Assembly: GCF_021018745.1 (NCBI RefSeq)
Contig: NZ_CP063845.1
Coordinates: 496,001-560,000, forward strand
Direction: 5' to 3'
Source: Gloeobacter morelensis MG652769
Lineage (GTDB): Bacteria; Cyanobacteriota; Cyanobacteriia; Gloeobacterales; Gloeobacteraceae
Length of the DNA: 64,000 nt
Both the position numbers and the translations under genes were made by a program. Under the pieces are notes generated by a model that worked only from the letters and a program-made list of their open reading frames with translations, had not been told where the DNA came from and made no database searches. How positions within the stretch are numbered: position 1 is the stretch's first letter; every line of letters begins with the position of its first letter. Positions 7,999-16,259 of the stretch are shown here, piece by piece.

Positions 7999-10900
7999 TC
8001 ACTCGGCAAACTGGCCGTCGGGTACCGGACCTGCGGGAGCCGGGCGGACGTTTTTGCCCCAACTAAAGCGCTCCTGGAGGCGGTCGAGATAGAGATAAAT
8101 AACCGGGGTGATGTAAAGGGTCAGCCACTGCGAAAAAAGCAAGCCCCCCACCACCGCCAGACCGAGGGGCTGGCGCGTCTCGGCCCCGGCCCCAAAGCCG
8201 ATGGCGATCGGGATAGCCCCCGCAATCGCTGAGACCGTCGTCATCATGATCGGCCGAAAGCGCACCAGGGCCGCCGCGTAGATGGCGTCCTCCGGCCGCT
8301 TGCCGTCCTTGCGCTGGGCTTCGAGGGCAAAGTCGATCATGATAATCGCGTTTTTCTTGACGATCCCCACCAGCAGCAAGAGCCCCACAAATCCGTAGAC
8401 GTCGAGATCGAAACCGAACAGCATCAGTGTGAGCAATGCCCCGAAGCCGGCCGAAGGAAGTCCAGAGAGGATCGTCAGCGGATGGATGAAGCTTTCGTAG
8501 AGGATGCCCAGCACGAGGTAGATAACCAGGATCGCCACCGCCAGCAACAGCCCGAGGTTCTGGGTGGAGGACTGGAAAGCCTCGGCGTTGCCCTGGAAGC
8601 TGGTGGCAATCGTATCGGGCAACGTTTCGGCGGCGAGGCGCTCGATGATGGCCGACGCTTCACTGAGCGCCACGCCCGGTTTGAGGTTGAAGGAAATGGT
8701 CGTGGCGGTGAACTGGCCCAGGTGGTTAACCGAGAGGGGACCGACGCCTGGGGTGAGTTTGGCCAGCGCCGAGAGGGGCACCAGCCGGCCGCCGGTCGAG
8801 CGCACGTACAACAGCGAGAGGGCCTCCGGATCTTGCTGGTACTGGGGGTCAACCGAAAGGATCACCCGGTACTGGTTGGTGGGGGCATAAATCAACGAGA
8901 TCTGGCGCGAGCTGTAGGCGTTGCTGAGGGTGCGCTCGATCTGTTCGGCGGTGATCCCCAGCGAGGAGGCTTTGTCGCGGTCGATCATCAGGTTGATCTG
9001 GGGGTTCTTGAGCTGCACGTCGGAGGTGACATCCTGCAGCTGCGGCACCTCGCGCAGCTTCGCCTCCAGCATCGGGGTATAGCGGTACAGCTCGGCGGTA
9101 TCGGTGCTCTGCAACGTGTACTGGTAGAGACTCTTGCTCTGCTGGCCGCCGATGCGGATGGCCGGAGGCTGCTGCATGAACACGCGAATCCCGGTCACCT
9201 GGGCGAGCTTCGGCCGCAGCCGCTGGATGACGTCCTGGGCGCTGTCGCGCTCGGAGCGCGGCTTGAGGCGCACGAAGACCCGCCCGGCGTTGCTGGCACC
9301 GGCGGGGCCGCCCGAGCCGACGCTCGCATTGGTGCCGTCGATAGCCGGATCCTGGCGCAGGACCGCCACGACCTGCTGCTGCTTGCGCGCCATGTCGGCA
9401 AAGGAGATCCCCTGGGCGGCCTCGGTGGTGACGATGATCTGACCGTTGTCCTCGCTGGGAATGAAGCCCTTGGGAATGGCATTAAACAGGTAAACCGTGG
9501 CCGCCAGCACCGCCGTCGAAGCGAGCATCGTCAAGACGCGGTGGCGCAGCACCCACTGCAAACTGCGGTCGTAGGCGCGGGTGAGGGCGTCGAAGGCTCC
9601 CTCGGAAATTTGATACAAACGGCTGCGGCTGGACGGGTGTACCGATTCGGCCCGCAGGAAGCGGCTGCAGAGCATCGGGGTGAGGGTCAGTGAGACGAAC
9701 CCCGAGACGAGAATGGCAGTAGCAATGGTGATCGCAAACTCGTTAAAGAGTCTGCCCAGGATGCCTCCCATAAAGAGCACCGGCAAAAAGACCGCCACCA
9801 GCGACAGCGTCATCGAGATGATCGTAAAAGTGATCTCGCGCGAACCGGTGAAGGCCGCCTCCATGGGGCTCTCGCCCATCTCTTGACGGCGGACGATGTT
9901 TTCGAGCACGACGATGGCGTCGTCGACCACGAAACCCACCGAGAGGGTGAGCGCCATCAGCGAAAGATTGTTGAGGCTGAAGCCCAACAGATACATCACC
10001 GCGAAGGTGGCTACCAGCGACAGCGGCACCGCCAGACTCGGGATGATCGTGGCGGAGAGGTTGCGCAGGAACAAAAAGATTACCAGCACCACCAGGCCGA
10101 TGGCGAGCACCAAGGTGAACTGGACGTCCTCGACCGAGTGGCGGATCGACTCGGAGCGGTCGAAGACGATGTCGAGGTTGACCGCCCCGGGAATCTGGGA
10201 GCGAAAGGTCGGCAGCAAGGCTTCGATGGCATCGACGACCGCGATCGTATTGACACCGGGCTGACGCTGCACCCCCAGGGTGATCGAGCGCGTGCCGTTG
10301 TACCAGCCGGCCACCTTGTCGTTCTCGACGCTGTCGATTACTTTGCCCAGCTGTTCGAGGCGCACGGGCGAGCCGTTGCGGTAAGCGACCACCAGCGGCC
10401 GGAAGGCTGCGGCGTTGAGCAGCTGGCCGTCCGATTCGATTGTAAAGGCGCGGTATTTGCCGTCGACGTAGCCGGTGGGCAGGTTGGTGTTGCCGGTGCG
10501 AATCGCGCTTTCGACTTCGTCGAGGCCGATGCCGCGCGCGGCGAGGGCATTGGGGTCCACCTGGACGCGCACGGCGTACTTTTGGGCGCCGAAGACCAGC
10601 ACCTGCGCCACGCCGCTCACCATCGAGATGCGCTGGGCGATGAGCGTCTGGGCGTACTCGTCCACCCGCGAAAGGGGCAGCGTCGGCGAATTGAGCGAGA
10701 GGATCATGATCGGCTGCTCCGCCGGGTTGACCTTGCGGTAACTGGGCGGCGTGGGCAGCCCCGGCGGCAACTGCGAAGCGGCGGTGGCGATCGCCGTCTG
10801 CACATCCTGGGCGGCGGCGTCGATGTCGCGCTCCAGATCAAACTGGAGGGTGATTTGCGTACTGCCCAGCGAACTGGACGAACTCATCGAATCGAGGCCC

Positions 10901-11124
10901 GGGATCGCCGAGAGCTGGCGCTCCAGGGGAGTGGCCACCGCCGCGGCCATCGTCTCGGGGCTGGCACCGGGCAAACCGGCGGACACCTGGATGGTCGGAA
11001 AATCGACGTTCGGCAGATCGTTGACCGGCAGGAGCCGGTAGGCAATCAGGCCAAAGAACAGCACCCCAAGCATCACCAGCGTCGTGGCGACGGGGCGGCG
11101 GATGAACACTGCCGAGAAGTTCAC
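7999..11124 (-). CDS. RND efflux transporter permease, HAE1 (AcrB) family
   Basis: Proton-driven inner-membrane pump of a tripartite drug-efflux system. The 1041-residue length, the N-terminal membrane anchor (FIRRPVATTLVMLGVLFFGL) and two sets of six membrane helices around large periplasmic loops are typical of the HAE1 family. The NFPTIQV-like block near residue 40 and VGFVVDDAIVVLENIVRR with its paired aspartates (proton relay) are visible. Translation starts at GTG, whose GTGA overlaps the stop of the adaptor gene. No TolC-type outer-membrane factor is encoded nearby, so one elsewhere must be shared. Confidence 0.95.
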   Translation of the reverse strand: MNFSAVFIRRPVATTLVMLGVLFFGLIAYRLLPVNDLPNVDFPTIQVSAGLPGASPETMAAAVATPLERQLSAIPGLDSMSSSSSLGSTQITLQFDLERDIDAAAQDVQTAIATAASQLPPGLPTPPSYRKVNPAEQPIMILSLNSPTLPLSRVDEYAQTLIAQRISMVSGVAQVLVFGAQKYAVRVQVDPNALAARGIGLDEVESAIRTGNTNLPTGYVDGKYRAFTIESDGQLLNAAAFRPLVVAYRNGSPVRLEQLGKVIDSVENDKVAGWYNGTRSITLGVQRQPGVNTIAVVDAIEALLPTFRSQIPGAVNLDIVFDRSESIRHSVEDVQFTLVLAIGLVVLVIFLFLRNLSATIIPSLAVPLSLVATFAVMYLLGFSLNNLSLMALTLSVGFVVDDAIVVLENIVRRQEMGESPMEAAFTGSREITFTIISMTLSLVAVFLPVLFMGGILGRLFNEFAITIATAILVSGFVSLTLTPMLCSRFLRAESVHPSSRSRLYQISEGAFDALTRAYDRSLQWVLRHRVLTMLASTAVLAATVYLFNAIPKGFIPSEDNGQIIVTTEAAQGISFADMARKQQQVVAVLRQDPAIDGTNASVGSGGPAGASNAGRVFVRLKPRSERDSAQDVIQRLRPKLAQVTGIRVFMQQPPAIRIGGQQSKSLYQYTLQSTDTAELYRYTPMLEAKLREVPQLQDVTSDVQLKNPQINLMIDRDKASSLGITAEQIERTLSNAYSSRQISLIYAPTNQYRVILSVDPQYQQDPEALSLLYVRSTGGRLVPLSALAKLTPGVGPLSVNHLGQFTATTISFNLKPGVALSEASAIIERLAAETLPDTIATSFQGNAEAFQSSTQNLGLLLAVAILVIYLVLGILYESFIHPLTILSGLPSAGFGALLTLMLFGFDLDVYGFVGLLLLVGIVKKNAIIMIDFALEAQRKDGKRPEDAIYAAALVRFRPIMMTTVSAIAGAIPIAIGFGAGAETRQPLGLAVVGGLLFSQWLTLYITPVIYLYLDRLQERFSWGKNVRPAPAGPVPDGQFAE

Positions 11125-12434
11125 GGACGCGGCTCCTGGGTGGTGGACGGGGTAGAGGCGGCGGACCTGGCTTTGATTGTGTCGCCCGGCTTCAGTTGCA
11201 GCTGGCCGTCGGTGACGACGGTCTCCCCGGGCGCGACTCCCCGCTCGATGATCGCGTCGCCGCCCACGGTGCGGCTACTCGTCACCACCCGCAGGTCCAC
11301 CGTCCGGTCGGGCTTGACCACATAGACGTAGGTACCCTGCTGACCGGTCTGTACCGCCTGGGTGGGCACCACCACCGCGTTCGGCTGGATGGTGAGGGTC
11401 AGTGCGACGTTCATGAACTGGCCGGGAACCAGATAATTGTCCTGGTTCTCGAACGTGCCGCGCAGGCGAATGGTGCCGGTGGTGCTGTCGACGGCGTTGT
11501 CGATAAAGCTCAAGTACCCCGTCACGGCGCGACCGGTTCCACTGGGCGGCACGGCGATCACTTTGAGCCGGGCCTGGGCCTGGTAGCGCTTGATGGCGGG
11601 CAGTTCCCGCTCAGGAACCGTAAAGCTCACATAGATCGGGCTCACTCGATTGATCACCACCAGCGGTGTAGTGTCGTTGGCGCGCACCAGGTTGCCGGCG
11701 TAGACCGCGAGGCTGCCGGTGCGTCCGGCAATCGGGGCACGAATCTCGGTGTAGCCCAACTGGACGCGGGCGCTCTCGACGGCGGCGCGGCTCGCGCGCA
11801 CCACCGAGCGGGCGTTGGCCACGGCCGCTTCGCTCGCACGCACGGTGGCGGCGAGGGCCTCGGCGTTGGTCTGCACCTGGTCGAACTGCTCCTGGGAGAC
11901 CGCCCCCTGGGCCACCAGCGACCGGTAGCGCTGCACCTGGGTCTGGGCGGTGCGCAATTGGGCGCGATCGCGCGCCACCGCCGCTTCCGCCTGGGCGACC
12001 CCCGCCTGGTCGCGGCTCAGTTGCGCCTCTGCCTGGGCAAAGGCCGCCGCGTTCGGACGGGCGTCAACCGTAAAGAGCAGGGCACCTTTCTGGACGTACT
12101 GGCCCTGCTCGAAGGCGACGCGGGTGAGGGTACCTTCGACCTGGGAGCGCACGGCGACAGTGTTGTAGGCTTCAACCGAGCCGATGGCGGCAATCGCGAT
12201 CGGCACTGCTTTTTGGGTCGCTACCGCTGTGGCCGCCGGCACCGCTTTGCGTCCCCCCTGGGCTGCAGGCGACTCCGCCGGTTTGTCCCCTGCAAAGAAC
12301 CGAAACAGGACGATCCCCAGTCCGATAAGCGCGAGGCTCACGACGATCGGCACCCAGTTGCGCCGTTCGCGCTCGGAAACCGGGGGGAGATCGGTGCGTT
12401 GGGGAGCGCGGGATTCGCGGGTAGAATCGGCCAT
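11121..12434 (-). CDS. RND efflux periplasmic adaptor subunit (AcrA-like)
   Basis: Membrane-fusion protein linking the RND pump to an outer-membrane channel. Starting at the ATG at 12434 (MADSTRESRAP) gives 437 residues; the frame is open further upstream to 12554 but that extension has no family resemblance. Residues about 25-45 are the membrane anchor, then come the lipoyl half-motif (VRSQVEGTLTRVAFEQGQYV), a long alanine-rich coiled-coil hairpin (about 100-200), the second lipoyl half (GYTEIRAPIAGRTG) and the beta-barrel. It is the first gene of a two-gene operon with the pump. Confidence 0.92.
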   Translation of the reverse strand: MADSTRESRAPQRTDLPPVSERERRNWVPIVVSLALIGLGIVLFRFFAGDKPAESPAAQGGRKAVPAATAVATQKAVPIAIAAIGSVEAYNTVAVRSQVEGTLTRVAFEQGQYVQKGALLFTVDARPNAAAFAQAEAQLSRDQAGVAQAEAAVARDRAQLRTAQTQVQRYRSLVAQGAVSQEQFDQVQTNAEALAATVRASEAAVANARSVVRASRAAVESARVQLGYTEIRAPIAGRTGSLAVYAGNLVRANDTTPLVVINRVSPIYVSFTVPERELPAIKRYQAQARLKVIAVPPSGTGRAVTGYLSFIDNAVDSTTGTIRLRGTFENQDNYLVPGQFMNVALTLTIQPNAVVVPTQAVQTGQQGTYVYVVKPDRTVDLRVVTSSRTVGGDAIIERGVAPGETVVTDGQLQLKPGDTIKARSAASTPSTTQEPRP

Positions 12435-12699
12435 AGTGAGCGGGGGTTCTAAAAGATAAGCCGGGATACTGAAAAATATGCGGACCGGCTGCACGAAAAG
12501 CCCGTGAGGAGAACAACGCTTACCGACGGCGGCGTCGTCCGCATCACCGGGCACGCGGCAGCCTGCCTCTGGATCTTACCAGGGGGCAGCTGCTGAGCGC
12601 CTCTACCCCGACTCAGAAGCGCGCCTGGGGGTGGGAACACCGAGCGATGGCGAGCAAATCTGTGGTACTCTAGGAAAGCTTGAATTTTTCGGAATCACC

Positions 12700-12969
12700 A
12701 TGCCCCTGACCCAAGATCGCAAGCAGGAATTGATTGGCACCTACCAGGTCCACGAAACCGACACCGGTTCGCCGGAGGTGCAAGTGGCGATGCTCAGCGA
12801 TCGGATCAACCAGTTGACCGAGCACCTGCGCAGCCACCCCAAAGATTTTTCCTCGCGGCGCGGCCTGCTCAAGCTCATCGGCCGACGCAAGCAATTGTTG
12901 GCTTATCTGGCGGCCAACGAAGCCGACCGCTACCGCGCCCTGGTCGATCGCCTCGGCCTGCGCCGCTAG
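12700..12969 (+). CDS. rpsO: 30S ribosomal protein S15
   Basis: Primary 16S rRNA-binding protein of the small-subunit platform. The 89-residue length is exactly that of S15, and TGSPEVQVAMLSDRINQLTEHL plus KDFSSRRGLLKLIGRRKQLL are the conserved helices. The ATG at 12700 (MPLTQDRKQELI) is chosen because the in-frame upstream extension is not S15-like. A conserved membrane-protein gene begins 1 base after its stop. Confidence 0.97.
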   Translation: MPLTQDRKQELIGTYQVHETDTGSPEVQVAMLSDRINQLTEHLRSHPKDFSSRRGLLKLIGRRKQLLAYLAANEADRYRALVDRLGLRR

Positions 12970-12970
12970 C

Positions 12971-13267
12971 ATGGCATTTGAGCAGGCGCTTTTTGCCGCT
13001 TCGCTGTTGCCGTATCTCGTCTTTTTGTGGTTTGCCACCCGCTCGGGCCGCTTTCCGAAGCTGGCCCTCTATGGTTTTTACGGCACCCTCGTCTTTGTGG
13101 CGGTGACGATCCCCGCCGGACTATACAGCCGGTTTGTCCTCGGTCAATCGCTCGCCAATGTCGACTGGCTGCACGGGACGGCCGAATCGCTGCTCACCGT
13201 GGCCAACATTCTGGTGGTGCTCGGGTTTAAGCAGGCCCTCGAACGCAGCGGCAAGAGCGCGGAATAG
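12971..13267 (+). CDS. DUF3593 family membrane protein
   Basis: A 98-residue membrane protein of a family conserved in cyanobacteria and plants and of unknown function. Three hydrophobic segments are visible (about 8-23, 30-52 and 70-86), with the conserved stretch SRFVLGQSLANVDWLHGTAE between the second and third. It begins one base after the rpsO stop codon, so it is read from the same transcript. Confidence 0.78.
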   Translation: MAFEQALFAASLLPYLVFLWFATRSGRFPKLALYGFYGTLVFVAVTIPAGLYSRFVLGQSLANVDWLHGTAESLLTVANILVVLGFKQALERSGKSAE

Positions 13268-13324
13268 CGCGGCCCAGGGATACTATGGGACTGTGCAGTG
13301 GTCTTGTTGAAGAAGGTGGTGGCC

Positions 13325-13549
13325 ATGGATGAGTTGAGTCCGATTGTGCGTTCTTTGACCGACCAGCCGCTGGGGTTTTTGAGCGGTTTTGTGGCGGGTG
13401 TGTTTCGGATGAATCCGATGGAAGACCCGGTCAAAAGCTGGCTGACCGAACAGCTCAACCGCAGCGAAACGGGCTACAGCACCGCTGGCGGCGGTTTCAC
13501 CAGCAGCAACGGCAACAACAAAGGCCCCCAGTCGATCTCGATCGAATAG
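13325..13549 (+). CDS. Conserved cyanobacterial small protein of unknown function
   Basis: A 74-residue protein starting at MDELSPIVRSLTDQPLGFLS. An upstream in-frame GTG at 13298 would add nine residues. The first 45 residues (short membrane-proximal helix, then MNPMEDPVKSWLTEQL) resemble a small protein widespread in cyanobacteria; the tail is Gly/Ser/Asn-rich and probably disordered. It is the third gene in the rpsO run. Function unknown. Confidence 0.6.
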   Translation: MDELSPIVRSLTDQPLGFLSGFVAGVFRMNPMEDPVKSWLTEQLNRSETGYSTAGGGFTSSNGNNKGPQSISIE

Positions 13550-13559
13550 GAGAAAGCCG

Positions 13560-14210
13560 GTGAAGGCCAAACTTGCTGCGGCGGTGGCGGTGCTGATGGT
13601 GGGGGGGGCTGCCGCCGTCTGTGCCGAGACGGTCACCCGCGAGGTACCGGCCTTCTCGCGCATCGAGGTACGCGGCTCGACCGATATCGACGTGCGCGCC
13701 GGTGCGAACCAGTTGGTGGTGCTTCTCGAAGGCGCCCCGGGGGTAATCGAGCGCATTGTGACCGAAGTCAGCGGCGAGACGCTAGTGATAAGCGGCCCGC
13801 GCGGCAGCAGCATGAACATCGGCGGGCGCGGACCGCGCGCGCTGATCCGGGTGCCGCAGCTCCAGTCCATCGCGATCTTGGGTAGCGGCGACGCGCGCCT
13901 GAGCGGTATCCGCAGCGACACCTTCAGCGTGTCGATCGCCGGCAGCGGCGATGTGGTGGTCGCCCCAGCCGAGGGACTCTCCACGGTCGATCGGCTGCAG
14001 GTGGATGTGGCCGGTTCCGGCGACGCCAACCTCGCGGCCCTGCGCGCCCGCACCGCGGCGGTGAGCGTCGCCGGCTCGGGCGACGTGCAGGTCTATACCA
14101 CCGAAGCGCTCGACGCGAGCGTCGCCGGCAGCGGCGATGTCTTCTACAGCGGTAACCCTCAGCGCGTCAACCGCAAAGTCGCCGGCAGCGGCACGATCGT
14201 CTCGCGCTAA
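13560..14210 (+). CDS. DUF2807 (GIN domain) exported protein
   Basis: A 216-residue secreted protein with a signal peptide (residues 1-22, cleaving after VCA) and one right-handed beta-helix of the DUF2807 type. The repeated block (V)AGSGDV/A occurs at least five times (SIAGSGDVVV, DVAGSGDANL, SVAGSGDVQV, SVAGSGDVFY, KVAGSGTIV), the signature of this putative adhesin-head domain. It starts at GTG behind GGAG and lies 10 bases after the preceding small gene. A cell-surface or periplasmic role is inferred from the family; no ligand is known. Confidence 0.85.
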   Translation: MKAKLAAAVAVLMVGGAAAVCAETVTREVPAFSRIEVRGSTDIDVRAGANQLVVLLEGAPGVIERIVTEVSGETLVISGPRGSSMNIGGRGPRALIRVPQLQSIAILGSGDARLSGIRSDTFSVSIAGSGDVVVAPAEGLSTVDRLQVDVAGSGDANLAALRARTAAVSVAGSGDVQVYTTEALDASVAGSGDVFYSGNPQRVNRKVAGSGTIVSR

Positions 14211-14239
14211 CTGCCCAGTCCAATTTTTCGGAATTTTCC

Positions 14240-15310
14240 ATGCCGTACACCTTCCGGCGCCGGTGGCTCGTTCTCGCTCTGTGGTTCGCAGGGCAGGCGC
14301 CAGCCTGGTCCCAGCCGCCCCAGGATTGGCTTGAACGATACCAAAAGGCCCTGCAGGTTCTCGAAGCGCCTTCCGAGCGCCGCTTTGAGCAGCAAATTCA
14401 GACTTTTGGGTGGCAGGAGGGGATCACCACCGGCGAATTTGTCTTTCGTGCCGATGGCGACTGGGAAGCGAATCTAACCGAGGGCGACCAGTTCTACAAG
14501 ATTGCCGACGACCGGCTGAATCTGGTCGCCCAGTCCGACCGCCTGAGGCTCTATAGCGAGTACATCGAGCGCCCCGAGCGGGTAGCTCCCCACGCGATCG
14601 TCGATCTGAGCGCTCCCCCTGACACCTACCGCCTCGAGGCGGCCGAGACGACCCGGCTTGGGACAGACGAAGTGGTGCGAGTGCGCCTTACACCCCTCGC
14701 AGGTGGCCCCCTGCGCGAACTGTGGCTGGACCCCACTACCGCCCTACCGCGGCGGGCAGTGATGTACCTATCGGGCGTCTGGGGCTCGGCCAACTACACC
14801 GTCGATTTTCAACCCGTCGAGCGCTACTGGCTGCCGGAGCGCTCCCGCATGCAGATCAAAATGAATTTCTGGGTACCGGTCGGCTTCACCCGCCGCGCCT
14901 TCGCAGGCCCCATCGACATTGGGGCTACCTACCGCAACTACCGCTTTGGCGACACCGCTGCCCTACCGGCGGTGCCGACTGCCGCTGCCTCGAAACCTGC
15001 CCCTGCCGCCACCGGCACGACCGCAACCCAACCGACGACCGGCCAACCCCTGGGCAAACCGCTCGAGCTGAGTGTCTCCACCCAGAAATCCACCTCGGTG
15101 CTGGCCGAGCGCATCGCCCAGTTCAATCTCAACAAACCGGATCTGAGCAATCCGCTTACCCGCATCAACGTCTTTGTCACCTTGAAGATGGGAAGCCAGC
15201 AATTGCTGTTGTATTTGTTTCGCTTTAACAGCAAACAGTCGCTAGTACCTATCGAGGCAGTCAACTCCCAAAGCGATACGATCAAGCTCTTCGGAACCGG
15301 CAACCCGTAG
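14240..15310 (+). CDS. Hypothetical exported protein, LolA/RseB-like beta-fold
   Basis: A 356-residue protein with a signal peptide (residues 1-24, cleaving near AWS-QP). The body alternates strands in the manner of the LolA/LolB/RseB superfamily (GEFVFRADGDWEANLTEGDQ, then VVRVRLTPLAGGPLRELWLD), which in other proteins shelters lipids or lipoprotein chains. Residues about 235-275 are a Pro/Ala/Thr linker, followed by a C-terminal alpha/beta part of about 80 residues. I recognise no exact family. A periplasmic role is likely. Confidence 0.6.
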   Translation: MPYTFRRRWLVLALWFAGQAPAWSQPPQDWLERYQKALQVLEAPSERRFEQQIQTFGWQEGITTGEFVFRADGDWEANLTEGDQFYKIADDRLNLVAQSDRLRLYSEYIERPERVAPHAIVDLSAPPDTYRLEAAETTRLGTDEVVRVRLTPLAGGPLRELWLDPTTALPRRAVMYLSGVWGSANYTVDFQPVERYWLPERSRMQIKMNFWVPVGFTRRAFAGPIDIGATYRNYRFGDTAALPAVPTAAASKPAPAATGTTATQPTTGQPLGKPLELSVSTQKSTSVLAERIAQFNLNKPDLSNPLTRINVFVTLKMGSQQLLLYLFRFNSKQSLVPIEAVNSQSDTIKLFGTGNP

Positions 15311-15383
15311 GGTAGGCGTCAGGAGAAAACAGCGCCTGTGCAGACAGGTTAAACCCCTTGGAGCCTCGCGCACTTGCCTCAGT

Positions 15384-15568
15384 GCCGTAGTCGACACGTA
15401 TCGTGCAGGCCCTATAGGAGTAAACCCATCCCACCCACCAATTCTCGTTCCCACCGTGCCCCTAAGTCCGGGGGTGTCGGGGCTGGCAGCCCCGGACGCG
15501 GGGAGGTTGGAGAGCGCGAGAGGGGAACCCGAAGGGGGTTCCGCCTCTCGCTCCACAAACTATCGTGC
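15384..15568 (-). repeat. Dispersed structured repeat, copy 1
   Basis: The first of three copies of an element of about 190 bp (others at 29297-29486 and 41487-41675). This copy is in the opposite orientation to the others and lies between the converging 3' ends of the exported-protein gene and the tetR gene. Its first hairpin pairs GCGAGAGG with CCTCTCGC around GGAACCC/GGGTTCC. The second pairs GTCCGGGG with CCCCGGAC around GGGGCTGCCAGCCCC. Short open frames inside it are by-products of the repeat. Confidence 0.85.
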
Positions 15569-15576
15569 TGAACCAC

Positions 15577-16158
15577 CTACAAATCCCCCGAATAAGTGCG
15601 CAAATACCCCGCTACCATCGGACCCAAAATCGCAGCCAAATCCCGCAACGAGACGGCATGTGGAAGGTAGATACGGTGGGTCAACCAGCCGTCCACCACC
15701 GACCACAGCAAATGAAACAACACCGGATCGCGAACACCGATCCCATCAAAAAAAAGCTGTTCGTACTGACGAATTATGCGGTTGAGCGCCGCATCTTGAG
15801 CCAGTTCCCCAGGACTGAAGCCCCGATAATATTCGACGAACAACAACAACTGCTTGCGGCCGTACTCTTCCGTGCGCTCAAAAAAAGCCATCGCCGCTTC
15901 AAGCTTCGCCTCGATCGTCGCCATCCCCGCCAATTCAGCATCAAGGGCAGCGCTGTCCTCCTGGGCCATCTGCTCCATCAACTGCTCAAAAATGGCCTGC
16001 TTGCTCGGGAAATAGTGATAGAGCGTCCCGGTGGACACTTCCAACGCCTCCGCCAACTGGCGCATCGTCGTCTTCGCATAACCATGCTCGGCAAACACAT
16101 CGAAACAGCGCCGAAGCAACGCGCGGCGGTACTGGTCGTGCTCAACAATCTTGGGCAT
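15577..16158 (-). CDS. TetR/AcrR family transcriptional regulator
   Basis: A 193-residue dimeric repressor. Residues about 10-56 form the TetR DNA-binding domain (FAEHGYAKTTMRQLAEALEV, then STGTLYHYFPSKQAIFEQLM); the rest is the helical ligand-binding and dimer domain. It is divergent from the devBCA-like exporter operon across 101 bases that hold a perfect 9-bp-arm palindrome, so it most likely represses that operon and lifts on binding an exported compound. This regulatory link is inferred from layout. Confidence 0.92.
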   Translation of the reverse strand: MPKIVEHDQYRRALLRRCFDVFAEHGYAKTTMRQLAEALEVSTGTLYHYFPSKQAIFEQLMEQMAQEDSAALDAELAGMATIEAKLEAAMAFFERTEEYGRKQLLLFVEYYRGFSPGELAQDAALNRIIRQYEQLFFDGIGVRDPVLFHLLWSVVDGWLTHRIYLPHAVSLRDLAAILGPMVAGYLRTYSGDL

Positions 16159-16192
16159 ACCCCCAGTCTAGCTAGGGTGCTCCTCGCCAGCC

Positions 16193-16219
16193 TTGACTAT
16201 ATCGAACATTCGTTATAAA
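16193..16219 (+). promoter_or_regulatory. Predicted promoter of the devBCA-like operon
   Basis: TTGACT at 16193-16198 matches a -35 box, and TATAAA at 16214-16219 a -10 box (spacer 15); shifting to TAAAAA at 16216-16221 gives a 17-base spacer. The -10 lies inside the palindrome at 16206-16228, so a bound repressor would block polymerase directly. Confidence 0.55.
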
Positions 16220-16228
16220 AACGAATGT
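16206..16228. promoter_or_regulatory. Palindromic operator, likely TetR binding site
   Basis: Perfect inverted repeat with arms ACATTCGTT and AACGAATGT separated by ATAAA. It lies between the divergent tetR gene and the exporter operon and overlaps the predicted -10 box. Size and symmetry fit a TetR-family operator. Confidence 0.75.
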
Positions 16229-16259
16229 AGTGTGTTGCCGGACGGCGGAGCGCGAACCG

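Noticed and set aside
8482-9693. Long plus-strand open frame antisense to the RND pump gene
   Set aside because: A GC-rich shadow frame of a clear 1041-residue transporter; its translation is low-complexity with no family resemblance. The same applies to long antisense frames over the MFP, sheath, dnaG and CruP-like genes.
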